A DNA stretch of 20,265 nt from a virus. Shown here piece by piece: positions 14,809 to 20,265 of the stretch (positions are counted from its first letter, which is position 1; every line of letters begins with the position of its first letter). A program made the position numbers and the translations under genes. Location of the stretch: IMG/VR virus record IMGVR_UViG_3300008259_000993, positions 1-20,265 of that record. One strand, written 5' to 3'. The notes beneath the pieces were generated by a model. That model saw only the letters and a list, made by a program, of their open reading frames with translations, was not told the origin of the DNA and ran no database searches.

Positions 14809-15762
14809 TTAACCAGTCAAAATTTCTGGAGGTAGAACGTTATAAGCTTGCATCTCAGTTTCAATCTTATCGATTTCTACTTGTGCTTCAGCCATAATTC
14901 GAGGACCATCTAACGTGACTCCACCTGGCATCTGTACACCAGCAAATTTTGACAAGTTAGTACCCCACTGGTATTTAATCAACGCCGTGGCATACTGTTT
15001 TAAAAATCTATCATCCCAAACATCAGACACACCAGTCTTTGTGGCTGTCGCATCAGTCACACTTGTCGTTAAGTTTGTGGTTAGATATGCTTGTGTTGGT
15101 GAAATGATGCGATTAACTTGTACATCTTGGCCACCAACTGTAATGATATCACCTTCAAGAATTTGTTGGTCGAATGTTGTACCTGTTCCAGTCATTACGT
15201 TTGATGTGTTTGTTGCCGTAACTGTGCCTGTTAGTATCACTGTATCTGGCGCTAACTTACGATAACATTCAATAACCACATATTCACCTAAAGTCGCATC
15301 ACGTGACCAATCAATGTCTAAAAAGATTTTGTTTTGATGACGATTGAATCGGTGTTGTGGGTAACCAGAGAACAACATGTTTAGTGTTGTGATGTGTTGC
15401 ATAGTGATTTCATATGACACATAAGATACCGATGTGAAGTCATACAAATCATGTAGACGCAATTGATAACGAAGGTCAAACATATTGATTGATGAATTGG
15501 AATCATCAAACGGAAATATTTTAGTTACAAAAATAACTGGATCAGGACAGTAAATGAATTTACGGTCAATATCATCTTGTGTAATTCTGTGCTTCATGTA
15601 AATCTTTTCAACACCATCAAAATGATAGTCGTGAAAAAACTGTAAAGCATCATCAATACGGTCGTCAACTTGGTCATCATCCACGTTAATTTGAATAACG
15701 GGAAACCCTAGTCTACGCAGACAATAGTCTTTAAATTCTGTTCTTGTTGAAGGTGCAGCCAT
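14809..15762 (-). CDS. gp13: Neck protein gp13 with inserted beta domain
   Basis: gp13 forms the head-completion/neck ring. It is 317 residues (T4 309). Conserved parts are FKDYCLRRLGFPVIQINVDD, RIDDALQFFHDYHFDGVEKI, the LNMLFSGYPQHRFNRHQNKI strand and RFLKQYATALIKYQWGTNLS with GVQMPGGVTLDG. Between CYRKLAPDTV (ending near residue 175) and WDDRF (near 250) lies about 70 residues of Thr/Val-rich sequence (VTATNTSNVMTGTGTTFDQQ, EGDIITVGGQDVQVNRI) that looks like a small beta-barrel insertion. A CATAAATA late motif precedes the gene. Confidence 0.93.
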   Translation of the reverse strand: MAAPSTRTEFKDYCLRRLGFPVIQINVDDDQVDDRIDDALQFFHDYHFDGVEKIYMKHRITQDDIDRKFIYCPDPVIFVTKIFPFDDSNSSINMFDLRYQLRLHDLYDFTSVSYVSYEITMQHITTLNMLFSGYPQHRFNRHQNKIFLDIDWSRDATLGEYVVIECYRKLAPDTVILTGTVTATNTSNVMTGTGTTFDQQILEGDIITVGGQDVQVNRIISPTQAYLTTNLTTSVTDATATKTGVSDVWDDRFLKQYATALIKYQWGTNLSKFAGVQMPGGVTLDGPRIMAEAQVEIDKIETEMQAYNVLPPEILTG

Positions 15763-15788
15763 TTTTTATATTCTTAACTTATGAGGTA

Positions 15789-15796
15789 TATTTATG
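15789..15796 (-). promoter_or_regulatory. Late-promoter-like motif before gp13
   Basis: CATAAATA on the minus strand lies in the 43-nt gap between the small protein gene (stop 15806) and gp13 (start 15762). It matches the T4 late element at 7 of 8 positions. Confidence 0.6.
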
Positions 15797-15805
15797 TGTT
15801 AAAAA

Positions 15806-16021
15806 TTAACCTCTAGGATAATCTGGAAATGGTACCCAATTAGTTGTAGCTTCATCCCACAAGTATGGATAACCATCAGTTGGAATAGCTACGGGTGCAA
15901 CATATGATACTAGTTCTTCATCCCATGTCCATGATGCTGGATGTGTTGCATTAAATGCATTTTCTCTTGCTTCTGCAATTTGCTCTGCTGTTGGAGCAGG
16001 CATGTTTTCTAAGTCTATCAT
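15806..16021 (-). CDS. Small W/D/E-rich phage protein, function unknown
   Basis: A 71-residue acidic protein with a possible repeat of a short Trp motif: SWTWDEELVSYV and YLWDEATTNWVPFP. The N-terminus (MPAPTAEQIAEARENAF) looks helical. I cannot assign a function; similar short W-D-E motifs occur in small virion or tail-associated proteins of T4-like phages. A good SD (AAGGAAAAA) precedes the ATG. It lies between the fibre locus and gp13, and its promoter region overlaps the end of a decayed repeat fragment. Confidence 0.78.
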   Translation of the reverse strand: MIDLENMPAPTAEQIAEARENAFNATHPASWTWDEELVSYVAPVAIPTDGYPYLWDEATTNWVPFPDYPRG

Positions 16022-16057
16022 TTTATTTTTCCTTTATAGTGAATGTATTCAACTCTT

Positions 16058-16138
16058 TTAAGAACCGTAGCTTGCGCCTGCTGGTGAGTACCTAGCAGTT
16101 CCTACGCCTGCGGTATCTGTGGCAACTACACCTGTGTT
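16058..16138 (-). pseudogene. Orphan 3' fragment of an AIFGYG-repeat fibre gene
   Basis: Just past the stop of the repeat protein at 16148, the same reading frame encodes NTGVVATDTAGVGTARYSPA followed by GASYGS and a TAA at 16058. This is the second half of one repeat unit with its own end. The first half (AIFGYG...) is missing and there is no start codon. It is best read as the leftover tail of an earlier fibre gene or of a longer version of the present one. Confidence 0.75.
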
Positions 16139-16147
16139 TATACAATT

Positions 16148-17020
16148 TTATGTCAACGAATATCCTGCGGCTGCTAATGTGGATCTAGCAGTACCAACAC
16201 CTGCTGTATCAGATGATACTACACCTGTGTTTGATACTAGATTGGTTATTGCTGTAACACCAACACCTGATGGGTTGATGCCATATCCAAATATAGCTTT
16301 ATCACCACCATAACCTGCGGCTGCTAATTGAGTTCTAGGAGTACCAACACCTGCTGTATCAGATGATACTACACCTGTGTTTGATACTTTGGTGGTTATT
16401 GAATTAAATGTACCATTAGGACCTTCTCCATATCCAAATATGGCTTTATCACCACCATAACCTGCAGCCGCAAGGCCTTGTCTAGCAGTACCAACACCAG
16501 CGGTATTAGTAGCAACTACACCAGTGTTTGATACTAGATTGGTTATTGATTGATATGTACCAGGAGGACCTTCTCCATATCCAAAAATAGCTTGTCCTGT
16601 ACTACCATAACCTGCGGCTGCTAATCCATATCTACCAGTTCCTACTCCAGCAGTATCACTAGCAACAACACCAGTGTTTGAAACTTTGTTGGTCATTGAT
16701 ACAGTAGTACTAGAATATCCATATCCAAATATAGCTTTATCTGTGCCATACCCTGCGGCTGCTAATCCCCATCTAGCAGTACCAACACCTGTAACATCAT
16801 TACCAACAACGCCTGTGTTTGATACTAGATTAGTTATCGCTGTATTACTACCAGTACTTCCATATCCAAAAATGGCCTGGCCAGAACTACCATAACCTGC
16901 GGCTGCTGGTCCATATCTAGCAGTACCAACTCCTGCAGTATCAGTAGCTACAACACCTGTATTACTAACTAGATTAGTCATTGATAATGGTGGATTACCA
17001 TATCCATATCCAAATATAGC
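16148..17020 (-). repeat. Six tandem ~145-bp fibre repeats
   Basis: Six in-frame direct repeats of about 140-150 bp encode the AIFGYG...LAAAGY units. The most constant DNA words are those for IFGYG, NTGVV and AAAGY; the loops after AIFGYG differ in length and sequence. Confidence 0.85.
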
Positions 17021-17131
17021 TTTCTGTGTGCCGGTAAGTGCTACATAAAAACTAGTCGGCCACAAGCCAGCAAGTCTTCTGCTTCGTTGTTCGTAACCCC
17101 AAAGTGGGCCTGTAATATTTGTTTCTGCCAT
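16148..17131 (-). CDS. Tail fibre-like protein with six AIFGYG repeats
   Basis: A 327-residue protein. Residues 1-26 (MAETNITGPLWGYEQRSRRL, then AGLWPT) are probably a virion anchor. The rest is six complete units of about 48 residues, each running AIFGYG - variable loop - ITNLVSNTGVV - D-T-GVGTAR - LAAAGYG, to a final GYSLT. The pattern suggests a kelch-like beta-propeller, one unit per blade, with variable loops after AIFGYG as candidate receptor contacts; this is inference. The units are also similar in DNA sequence, favouring recombination. Its 5' end is repeated almost exactly at 19120-19205, and a half repeat lies after its stop. No promoter was seen. Confidence 0.87.
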   Translation of the reverse strand: MAETNITGPLWGYEQRSRRLAGLWPTSFYVALTGTQKAIFGYGYGNPPLSMTNLVSNTGVVATDTAGVGTARYGPAAAGYGSSGQAIFGYGSTGSNTAITNLVSNTGVVGNDVTGVGTARWGLAAAGYGTDKAIFGYGYSSTTVSMTNKVSNTGVVASDTAGVGTGRYGLAAAGYGSTGQAIFGYGEGPPGTYQSITNLVSNTGVVATNTAGVGTARQGLAAAGYGGDKAIFGYGEGPNGTFNSITTKVSNTGVVSSDTAGVGTPRTQLAAAGYGGDKAIFGYGINPSGVGVTAITNLVSNTGVVSSDTAGVGTARSTLAAAGYSLT

Positions 17132-17137
17132 TTTTTA
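17052..17137 (-). repeat. 86-bp direct repeat, copy 1 (fibre anchor 5' end)
   Basis: Identical to 19120-19205 except for one base (C/T in the Pro-Thr part of WPT). It covers the ATG, the first codons and the last 6 bases before the ATG. In this copy the frame continues into a full repeat protein. Confidence 0.95.
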
Positions 17138-17142
17138 CTCTT

Positions 17143-17931
17143 TTAACTTAATGAATAACCTGCGGCTGCTAGGTAAGTCCTAGCAGTACCAACACCTGTA
17201 GTATCCGTTGCTACTATACCGGTGTTTGATACTAGATTTGTAATATTGGTAATAGAAGCTGCCCATCCATAACCAAATATAGCTTTATCACCTCCATATC
17301 CGGCCGCCGCTAGTGCATACCTAGCAGTACCTACTCCGGTTGTATCAGTAGCAACTACACCTGTATTAGAAACTAGATTGGTTAGTGAATAGTTGGTAGC
17401 GCCGGTACCATATCCAAATATAGCTTTATCTGTGCCATAACCTGCGGCTGCTAATGCATATCTAGCTGTACCGACACCTGTTGTATCAGTAGCAACTACA
17501 CCGGTGTTTGATACTTTGTTAGTCAATGATACGTAGCCGCCGGAGGAAGGATCATAGCCATATCCAAATATAGCCTTATCAGTACCATAACCTGCGGCTG
17601 CTAATGCATATCTAGCTGTACCGACACCTGTTGTATCAGTAGCAACAACTCCAGTACTACTGACTAGGTTAGTTAATGATACGTTTGTGCCAGCGGCATT
17701 TTGTCCATATCCAAAAATAGCTTTATCAGTACCGTAGCCGGCGGCTGCTGGTCCATTTCTACCTGTACCAACTCCAGTAGTATCACTAGAAACAACACCT
17801 GTATTGGACACTAGGTTGGTCATTGATACATTAGCATTACTATATCCATATCCAAATATAGCCTTATCAGTTGTGTTTGATACTAGATTGGTTATTGAAG
17901 TTGTAGGATTGCTGCCATATCCAAATATAGC
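17143..17931 (-). repeat. Tandem fibre repeats, first unit truncated
   Basis: Six AIFGYG-starting units, five of them complete. In the first unit (around 17863-17875) NTGVV...AAAGYG is missing, so LVSNT joins TDKAIFGYG directly, a clean in-frame loss of 23 codons (69 bp) against the other units. Confidence 0.83.
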
Positions 17932-18354
17932 TCTCTGAGTGCTGATAGGAGTCGTACTAGTATCATTAATCGTCACTGTACTACTTGTTGCAACTATAAC
18001 ACCACTAACACTACCGGTTCTCAATGACACTGTAAATGTTTGAGCACCTTCTGTTGTTGAATCGGCAACCGCAGTTACTGTAAATGAACCGGCATTAGAG
18101 GTTATTGTAAATGAACCAGAAGTTACTGAGCCAGAAAAATCAGCTGCCGCAGTTGTAGAATTATTAACCGACCAGTAATATGTTCCATTGGTAATATTTT
18201 GTCCAGTAACATTAAATGTTAAAGAACTACCTTCATTGACACTTGAAGATGCCGGTGTTATGGTATAAGTGGGTGTAGGACTAGTTGGCCACAACCCATC
18301 TGCTCTCAGGTCATTCATCTGGCGCAGCGAAAAAATATCGTTTAAAAGACTCAT
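17143..18354 (-). CDS. Tail fibre-like protein: Calx-beta-like domain plus AIFGYG repeats
   Basis: A 403-residue protein in three parts. Residues 1-26 are an anchor ending GLWPTS. Residues about 30-135 resemble a Calx-beta domain (SSSVNEGSSLTFNVTG, DSTTEGAQTFTVSLRTGSVS, STVTINDTS). Residues about 142-403 are AIFGYG repeats like those of the next gene: six unit starts, of which the first lacks its second half. The Calx-beta part is nearly the same, in DNA and protein, as that of the gene at the right edge. The repeats suggest a beta-propeller for receptor binding, by inference. The stop is 12 nt before the next start, so the two fibre genes are likely co-translated. Confidence 0.87.
   Translation of the reverse strand: MSLLNDIFSLRQMNDLRADGLWPTSPTPTYTITPASSSVNEGSSLTFNVTGQNITNGTYYWSVNNSTTAAADFSGSVTSGSFTITSNAGSFTVTAVADSTTEGAQTFTVSLRTGSVSGVIVATSSTVTINDTSTTPISTQRAIFGYGSNPTTSITNLVSNTTDKAIFGYGYSNANVSMTNLVSNTGVVSSDTTGVGTGRNGPAAAGYGTDKAIFGYGQNAAGTNVSLTNLVSSTGVVATDTTGVGTARYALAAAGYGTDKAIFGYGYDPSSGGYVSLTNKVSNTGVVATDTTGVGTARYALAAAGYGTDKAIFGYGTGATNYSLTNLVSNTGVVATDTTGVGTARYALAAAGYGGDKAIFGYGWAASITNITNLVSNTGIVATDTTGVGTARTYLAAAGYSLS
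17954..18226 (-). repeat. Calx-beta-encoding direct repeat, copy 1
   Basis: About 270 bp is similar to 19999-20265 in the gene at the right edge, with one short in-frame indel (about 6 bp) and scattered substitutions. Long blocks are identical, for example those encoding TNITNGTYYWS and SLRTGSVSG. Confidence 0.85.
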
Positions 18355-18391
18355 TTGTTTTACTCTGTTGTGTTGTTACTGATTAGTCCAA

Positions 18392-19060
18392 CTACATCTT
18401 TTTCTTTGTTTTCTTTTTAGGAACAGATGTACCTAATTCTTTTGGTGGTTCCATTGTAGCAGTTCGTTGATTAGTTAATTGTAACATAATATCTTTCTGC
18501 TCTAGTAACATAGTACCTTGTGGTACAAGACCAATTTGCATCAATGATTCTAATGTCTGTGGATTACTCATTGCATTTAATAGTTTAGCTGGACTAGGTC
18601 TTCCCAAAGCAATAATTTCTGATTGAATCTCACGACCAATAGTTACCGTGAATTCATAGTTAGCATTAGCTTCAAACATTTCGTCATCAGTGTATGGTGT
18701 ACCGTCTTCATGCTTAAGTCTTGTTGGTTCGACTTCAGCATAGAGTTCAGCCATTAGTTTTTCTAATATTTTAATTTCTTTACGGTTCAATTCAAAAGCA
18801 TGTTTTTGGTCATCTAAGTGTGATTCTAGTTCAATAATTTCTGCTTGTAAGTTAAGAATAATATGTGGTAATGCAGGTACTTCTTTTAAGTGTTTTAGTT
18901 CTTCAAGTTTAGCTTGATATTTAAGTTCGCCACATTCTTCTAGTACCGCTGCACGTTTTCTACCGACTAAGAAGCCTTGTAGAGTTTTAATTTTTTCCCA
19001 TGGTGTGCTACCAATAACTTGATAACGATAGTTGAATTCAGAGTTTAGATTTGATGCCAT
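18392..19060 (-). CDS. Helical phage protein, function unknown
   Basis: A 222-residue protein I cannot name. After MASNLNSEFNYRYQVIGSTP it has GFLVGRKRAAVLEECGELKY and a long charged, helix-forming region (about 45-115) likely to form a coiled coil (LQAEIIELESHLDDQKHAFE, LNRKEIKILEKLMAELYAEV). Residues 150-185 contain ALGRPSPAKLLNAMSNPQTL. The C-terminus is Lys-rich (PKKKTKKKM). There is no signal peptide or membrane segment. Similar proteins occur beside fibre genes of marine T4-like phages; a fibre-assembly role is only a guess from context. A CATAAATA late motif and a GAGGA SD precede the start. Confidence 0.82.
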   Translation of the reverse strand: MASNLNSEFNYRYQVIGSTPWEKIKTLQGFLVGRKRAAVLEECGELKYQAKLEELKHLKEVPALPHIILNLQAEIIELESHLDDQKHAFELNRKEIKILEKLMAELYAEVEPTRLKHEDGTPYTDDEMFEANANYEFTVTIGREIQSEIIALGRPSPAKLLNAMSNPQTLESLMQIGLVPQGTMLLEQKDIMLQLTNQRTATMEPPKELGTSVPKKKTKKKM

Positions 19061-19199
19061 AATGATTCCTCATAATAATGTTTAAATATGTATTTATGTG
19101 TTTATGGCCAAGAGTTCTTCTAGTTGGCCACAAGCCAGCAAGTCTTCTGCTTCGTTGTTCGTAACCCCAAAGTGGGCCTGTAATATTTGTTTCTGCCAT
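19038..19199 (-). pseudogene. Orphan 5' anchor fragment of a fibre gene
   Basis: An ATG at 19199 opens a 53-codon frame whose first 26 residues are the same as the anchor of the repeat protein at 17131 (MAETNITGPLWGYEQRSRRL, then AGLWPT). The match ends at WPT; unrelated residues (RRTLGHKHINTYLNII) follow until TGA at 19038, inside the start of the helical gene. It begins 6 nt after the stop of the Gly-rich adhesin, as the anchor of a following fibre gene would. The receptor-binding part is gone. Confidence 0.8.
19091..19098 (-). promoter_or_regulatory. Late-promoter-like motif before the helical protein
   Basis: CATAAATA on the minus strand lies about 30 nt before the ATG at 19060, in the same sequence context as the gp13 copy (ACACATAAATA). 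The match to T4 late is 7 of 8. Confidence 0.58.
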
Positions 19200-19205
19200 T
19201 TTTTA
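19120..19205 (-). repeat. 86-bp direct repeat, copy 2 (orphan anchor)
   Basis: Copy of 17052-17137 with one mismatch, 2068 bp away. Similarity ends sharply at 19120 on one side and at 19205 on the other. Confidence 0.95.
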
Positions 19206-20265
19206 TTATTGATCTGTAGTGAGTGTAGATGGGAATGCTCGACCCGGTCCCCAGATAATACGAACTGCACCACCTGCACCGTAATTATTCATTGCACTAG
19301 TAGCGTGTCCAGCACTGCCGCCACCGTAGTTACCACCATTTCGACTTCTAGTAGTTGATGTTCCGCCACCGCCGGAGCCACCGCCGCCTTGATATCCGGT
19401 TAAGCTACCATTATCGTATCCTGCTGCATTTGCTACACCATTAGAGCCTTGCCCTAATATACCAACGCCACCACCACCACCACCACCGGGAACAGGAGAT
19501 CCCAATGCACCACCTGCGCCACCACCTCCTGATCCGGCGACGCCAGCATATGGAGAGCTATCATTACTTCCTGCACCTTTACCTCCGGCGCCGGCATATC
19601 CGCCTGCACCGCCACCACCAGAAGCACTGCCGCCTGTACTGGTTCCACCAGCTCCTCCGTTGCCACCACCAGTTCCTGTATATGTTCCGCCTGCACCACC
19701 AGTAGTGGCTGTACCATCACCGCCTGCTCCACCTCTAACAGTAGCCGTTGATATAAAGTAAGAATGTGTTCCAGATCCAGCAGCACCAACTACTACGGTA
19801 TAACTATTACCGGGAGTTACTGCGATATTATTTTTCCAGCCTAGTCCACCACCACCACCACCTTCATTTGGCATGGTAACCCCGTACCCCTGGCCACCAG
19901 GCCCAACAGCAACAACTGAGACACTAGTTACACCTGCGGGTGCTGTCCACGAGAACGTGCCTGCTGTGGTATATGCTGCTTGTCCTACAGGAGGAGCTGT
20001 ACTTGTATCATTAATTGTTACAGTACTACTTGTAGCAACTATGGTACCACTAACACTACCGGTTCGTAATGACACCGTAAATGTTTGAGCTCCTTCAGTT
20101 GTTTCATCAGCCGTTGGTGTTATAGTAAATGAACCAGCATTTGATGTAATTGTAAATGAACCAGTACTGGCTGAAAAATCACCAGCCGCAGTTGAGATAT
20201 TATTAATCGACCAGTAATATGTTCCATTGGTAATATTTGTTCCACCAGCATTAAATGTTAAAGAA
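19206..20265 (-). CDS. Gly-rich tail adhesin with Calx-beta-like domain (5' end cut by window edge)
   Basis: The frame is open from the right edge (first full codon 20264-20262) to TAA at 19206; the start lies outside the window. The N-terminal visible part (SLTFNAGGTNITNGTYYWSI ... STVTINDTS) is a Calx-beta-like segment close to that of the gene at 18354. It is followed by AAYTTAGTFSWTAPAGVTSV, a beta-strand region, and then about 170 residues that are mainly Gly, Ala and Ser with runs of 4-8 Gly. The end, GGAVRIIWGPGRAFPSTLTT, is typical of marine phage adhesins. Poly-Gly regions in such adhesins can form a Gly-II sandwich, as in phage S16 gp38; here this is by analogy. It probably serves as a receptor-binding tail protein. 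Confidence 0.88.
   Translation of the reverse strand, partial: SLTFNAGGTNITNGTYYWSINNISTAAGDFSASTGSFTITSNAGSFTITPTADETTEGAQTFTVSLRTGSVSGTIVATSSTVTINDTSTAPPVGQAAYTTAGTFSWTAPAGVTSVSVVAVGPGGQGYGVTMPNEGGGGGGLGWKNNIAVTPGNSYTVVVGAAGSGTHSYFISTATVRGGAGGDGTATTGGAGGTYTGTGGGNGGAGGTSTGGSASGGGGAGGYAGAGGKGAGSNDSSPYAGVAGSGGGGAGGALGSPVPGGGGGGGVGILGQGSNGVANAAGYDNGSLTGYQGGGGSGGGGTSTTRSRNGGNYGGGSAGHATSAMNNYGAGGAVRIIWGPGRAFPSTLTTDQ
19999..20265 (-). repeat. Calx-beta-encoding direct repeat, copy 2 (runs to edge)
   Basis: Counterpart of 17954-18226. It probably continues past the right edge, since copy 1 remains coding for the same domain beyond the matching point. Confidence 0.83.

Noticed and set aside
14915-15265. 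116-codon plus-strand open frame opposite gp13
   Set aside because: It mirrors gp13 codons; no SD and no family features, and all credible genes are on the minus strand.
16148-17931. Possible CRISPR array from the ~145-bp repeats
   Set aside because: The repeats are long, coding and contiguous, with no short spacers or Cas genes.
19094-19279. Minus-strand 61-codon frame across the orphan anchor
   Set aside because: It is the shifted reading of the end of the Gly-rich adhesin and the anchor copy; the anchor frame from 19199 matches a real gene instead.
19454-19789. 111-codon minus-strand frame inside the Gly-rich adhesin
   Set aside because: Its Val/Leu/Gln-rich sequence is the off-frame reading of Gly-rich codons (GGT/GGA), so it is a composition artefact.
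16148-20265. Possible diversity-generating retroelement acting on the fibre genes
   Set aside because: No reverse transcriptase or template/variable repeat pair with adenine-specific changes is seen in the window.

Overview
The window is the structural and DNA-packaging module of a T4-like contractile-tailed phage (myovirus). Every credible gene lies on the minus strand, so the map reads from right to left. The T4 late gene order 13-14-15-16-17-18-19-20-67-(68)-21-22-23 is preserved. The proteins resemble those of marine or freshwater T4-like phages (cyanophage and pelagiphage relatives) more than T4 itself: gp13 and gp14 carry extra beta-rich segments, there is a gp19-like tube paralogue beyond gp23, and the tail-fibre genes are rich in Gly and in short repeats. 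The DNA is AT-rich. The host cannot be read from this window. No tRNA, rRNA, CRISPR array, integrase or attachment site was seen.

Layout, right to left. (1) 20265-16022: a tail-fibre/adhesin locus. It holds a Gly-rich adhesin with a Calx-beta-like domain (cut by the right edge), an orphan 5' anchor fragment, an unrecognised helical protein, two proteins with about 48-residue 'AIFGYG...LAAAGY' repeats, and an orphan 3' repeat fragment. Shared N-terminal anchors, a shared Calx-beta segment and a recurring 14-bp junction suggest module shuffling. (2) 16021-12974: a small W/D/E-rich protein, neck proteins gp13 and gp14, and gp15. (3) 12974-9991: a cupredoxin-like virion protein, a short gp16 (small terminase), a Dps-like ferritin and gp17 (large terminase). 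(4) 9937-7803: tail sheath gp18, which lacks its usual N-terminus, and tail tube gp19, followed by a strong terminator. (5) 7761-7117: a putative GIY-YIG-type homing endonuclease between gp19 and gp20. (6) 7116-521: portal gp20, core protein gp67, two further small head-region proteins, a beta-rich protein, protease gp21, scaffold gp22 and major capsid gp23, ending in a strong terminator. (7) 445-1: a tube-fold gp19 paralogue cut by the left edge.

An 8-bp motif close to the T4 late promoter (TATAAATA) recurs before gp23, gp22, gp67, gp19, gp18, gp13 and the helical protein. This suggests late transcription by a gp55-type sigma factor.

The most unusual feature is that the main capsid genes are not intact as written. 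gp23 is split by an out-of-frame internal gap, and its well-placed SD/ATG is out of frame with the body. gp22 has a '+1 shifty stop' (UUU UGA) at its middle and no usable start codon at its SD. gp18 and gp16 lack N-terminal regions. Meanwhile gp20, gp17, gp21 and gp13-15 are long and clean. Real decay, recoding, or a local assembly fault are all possible; raw reads would decide.
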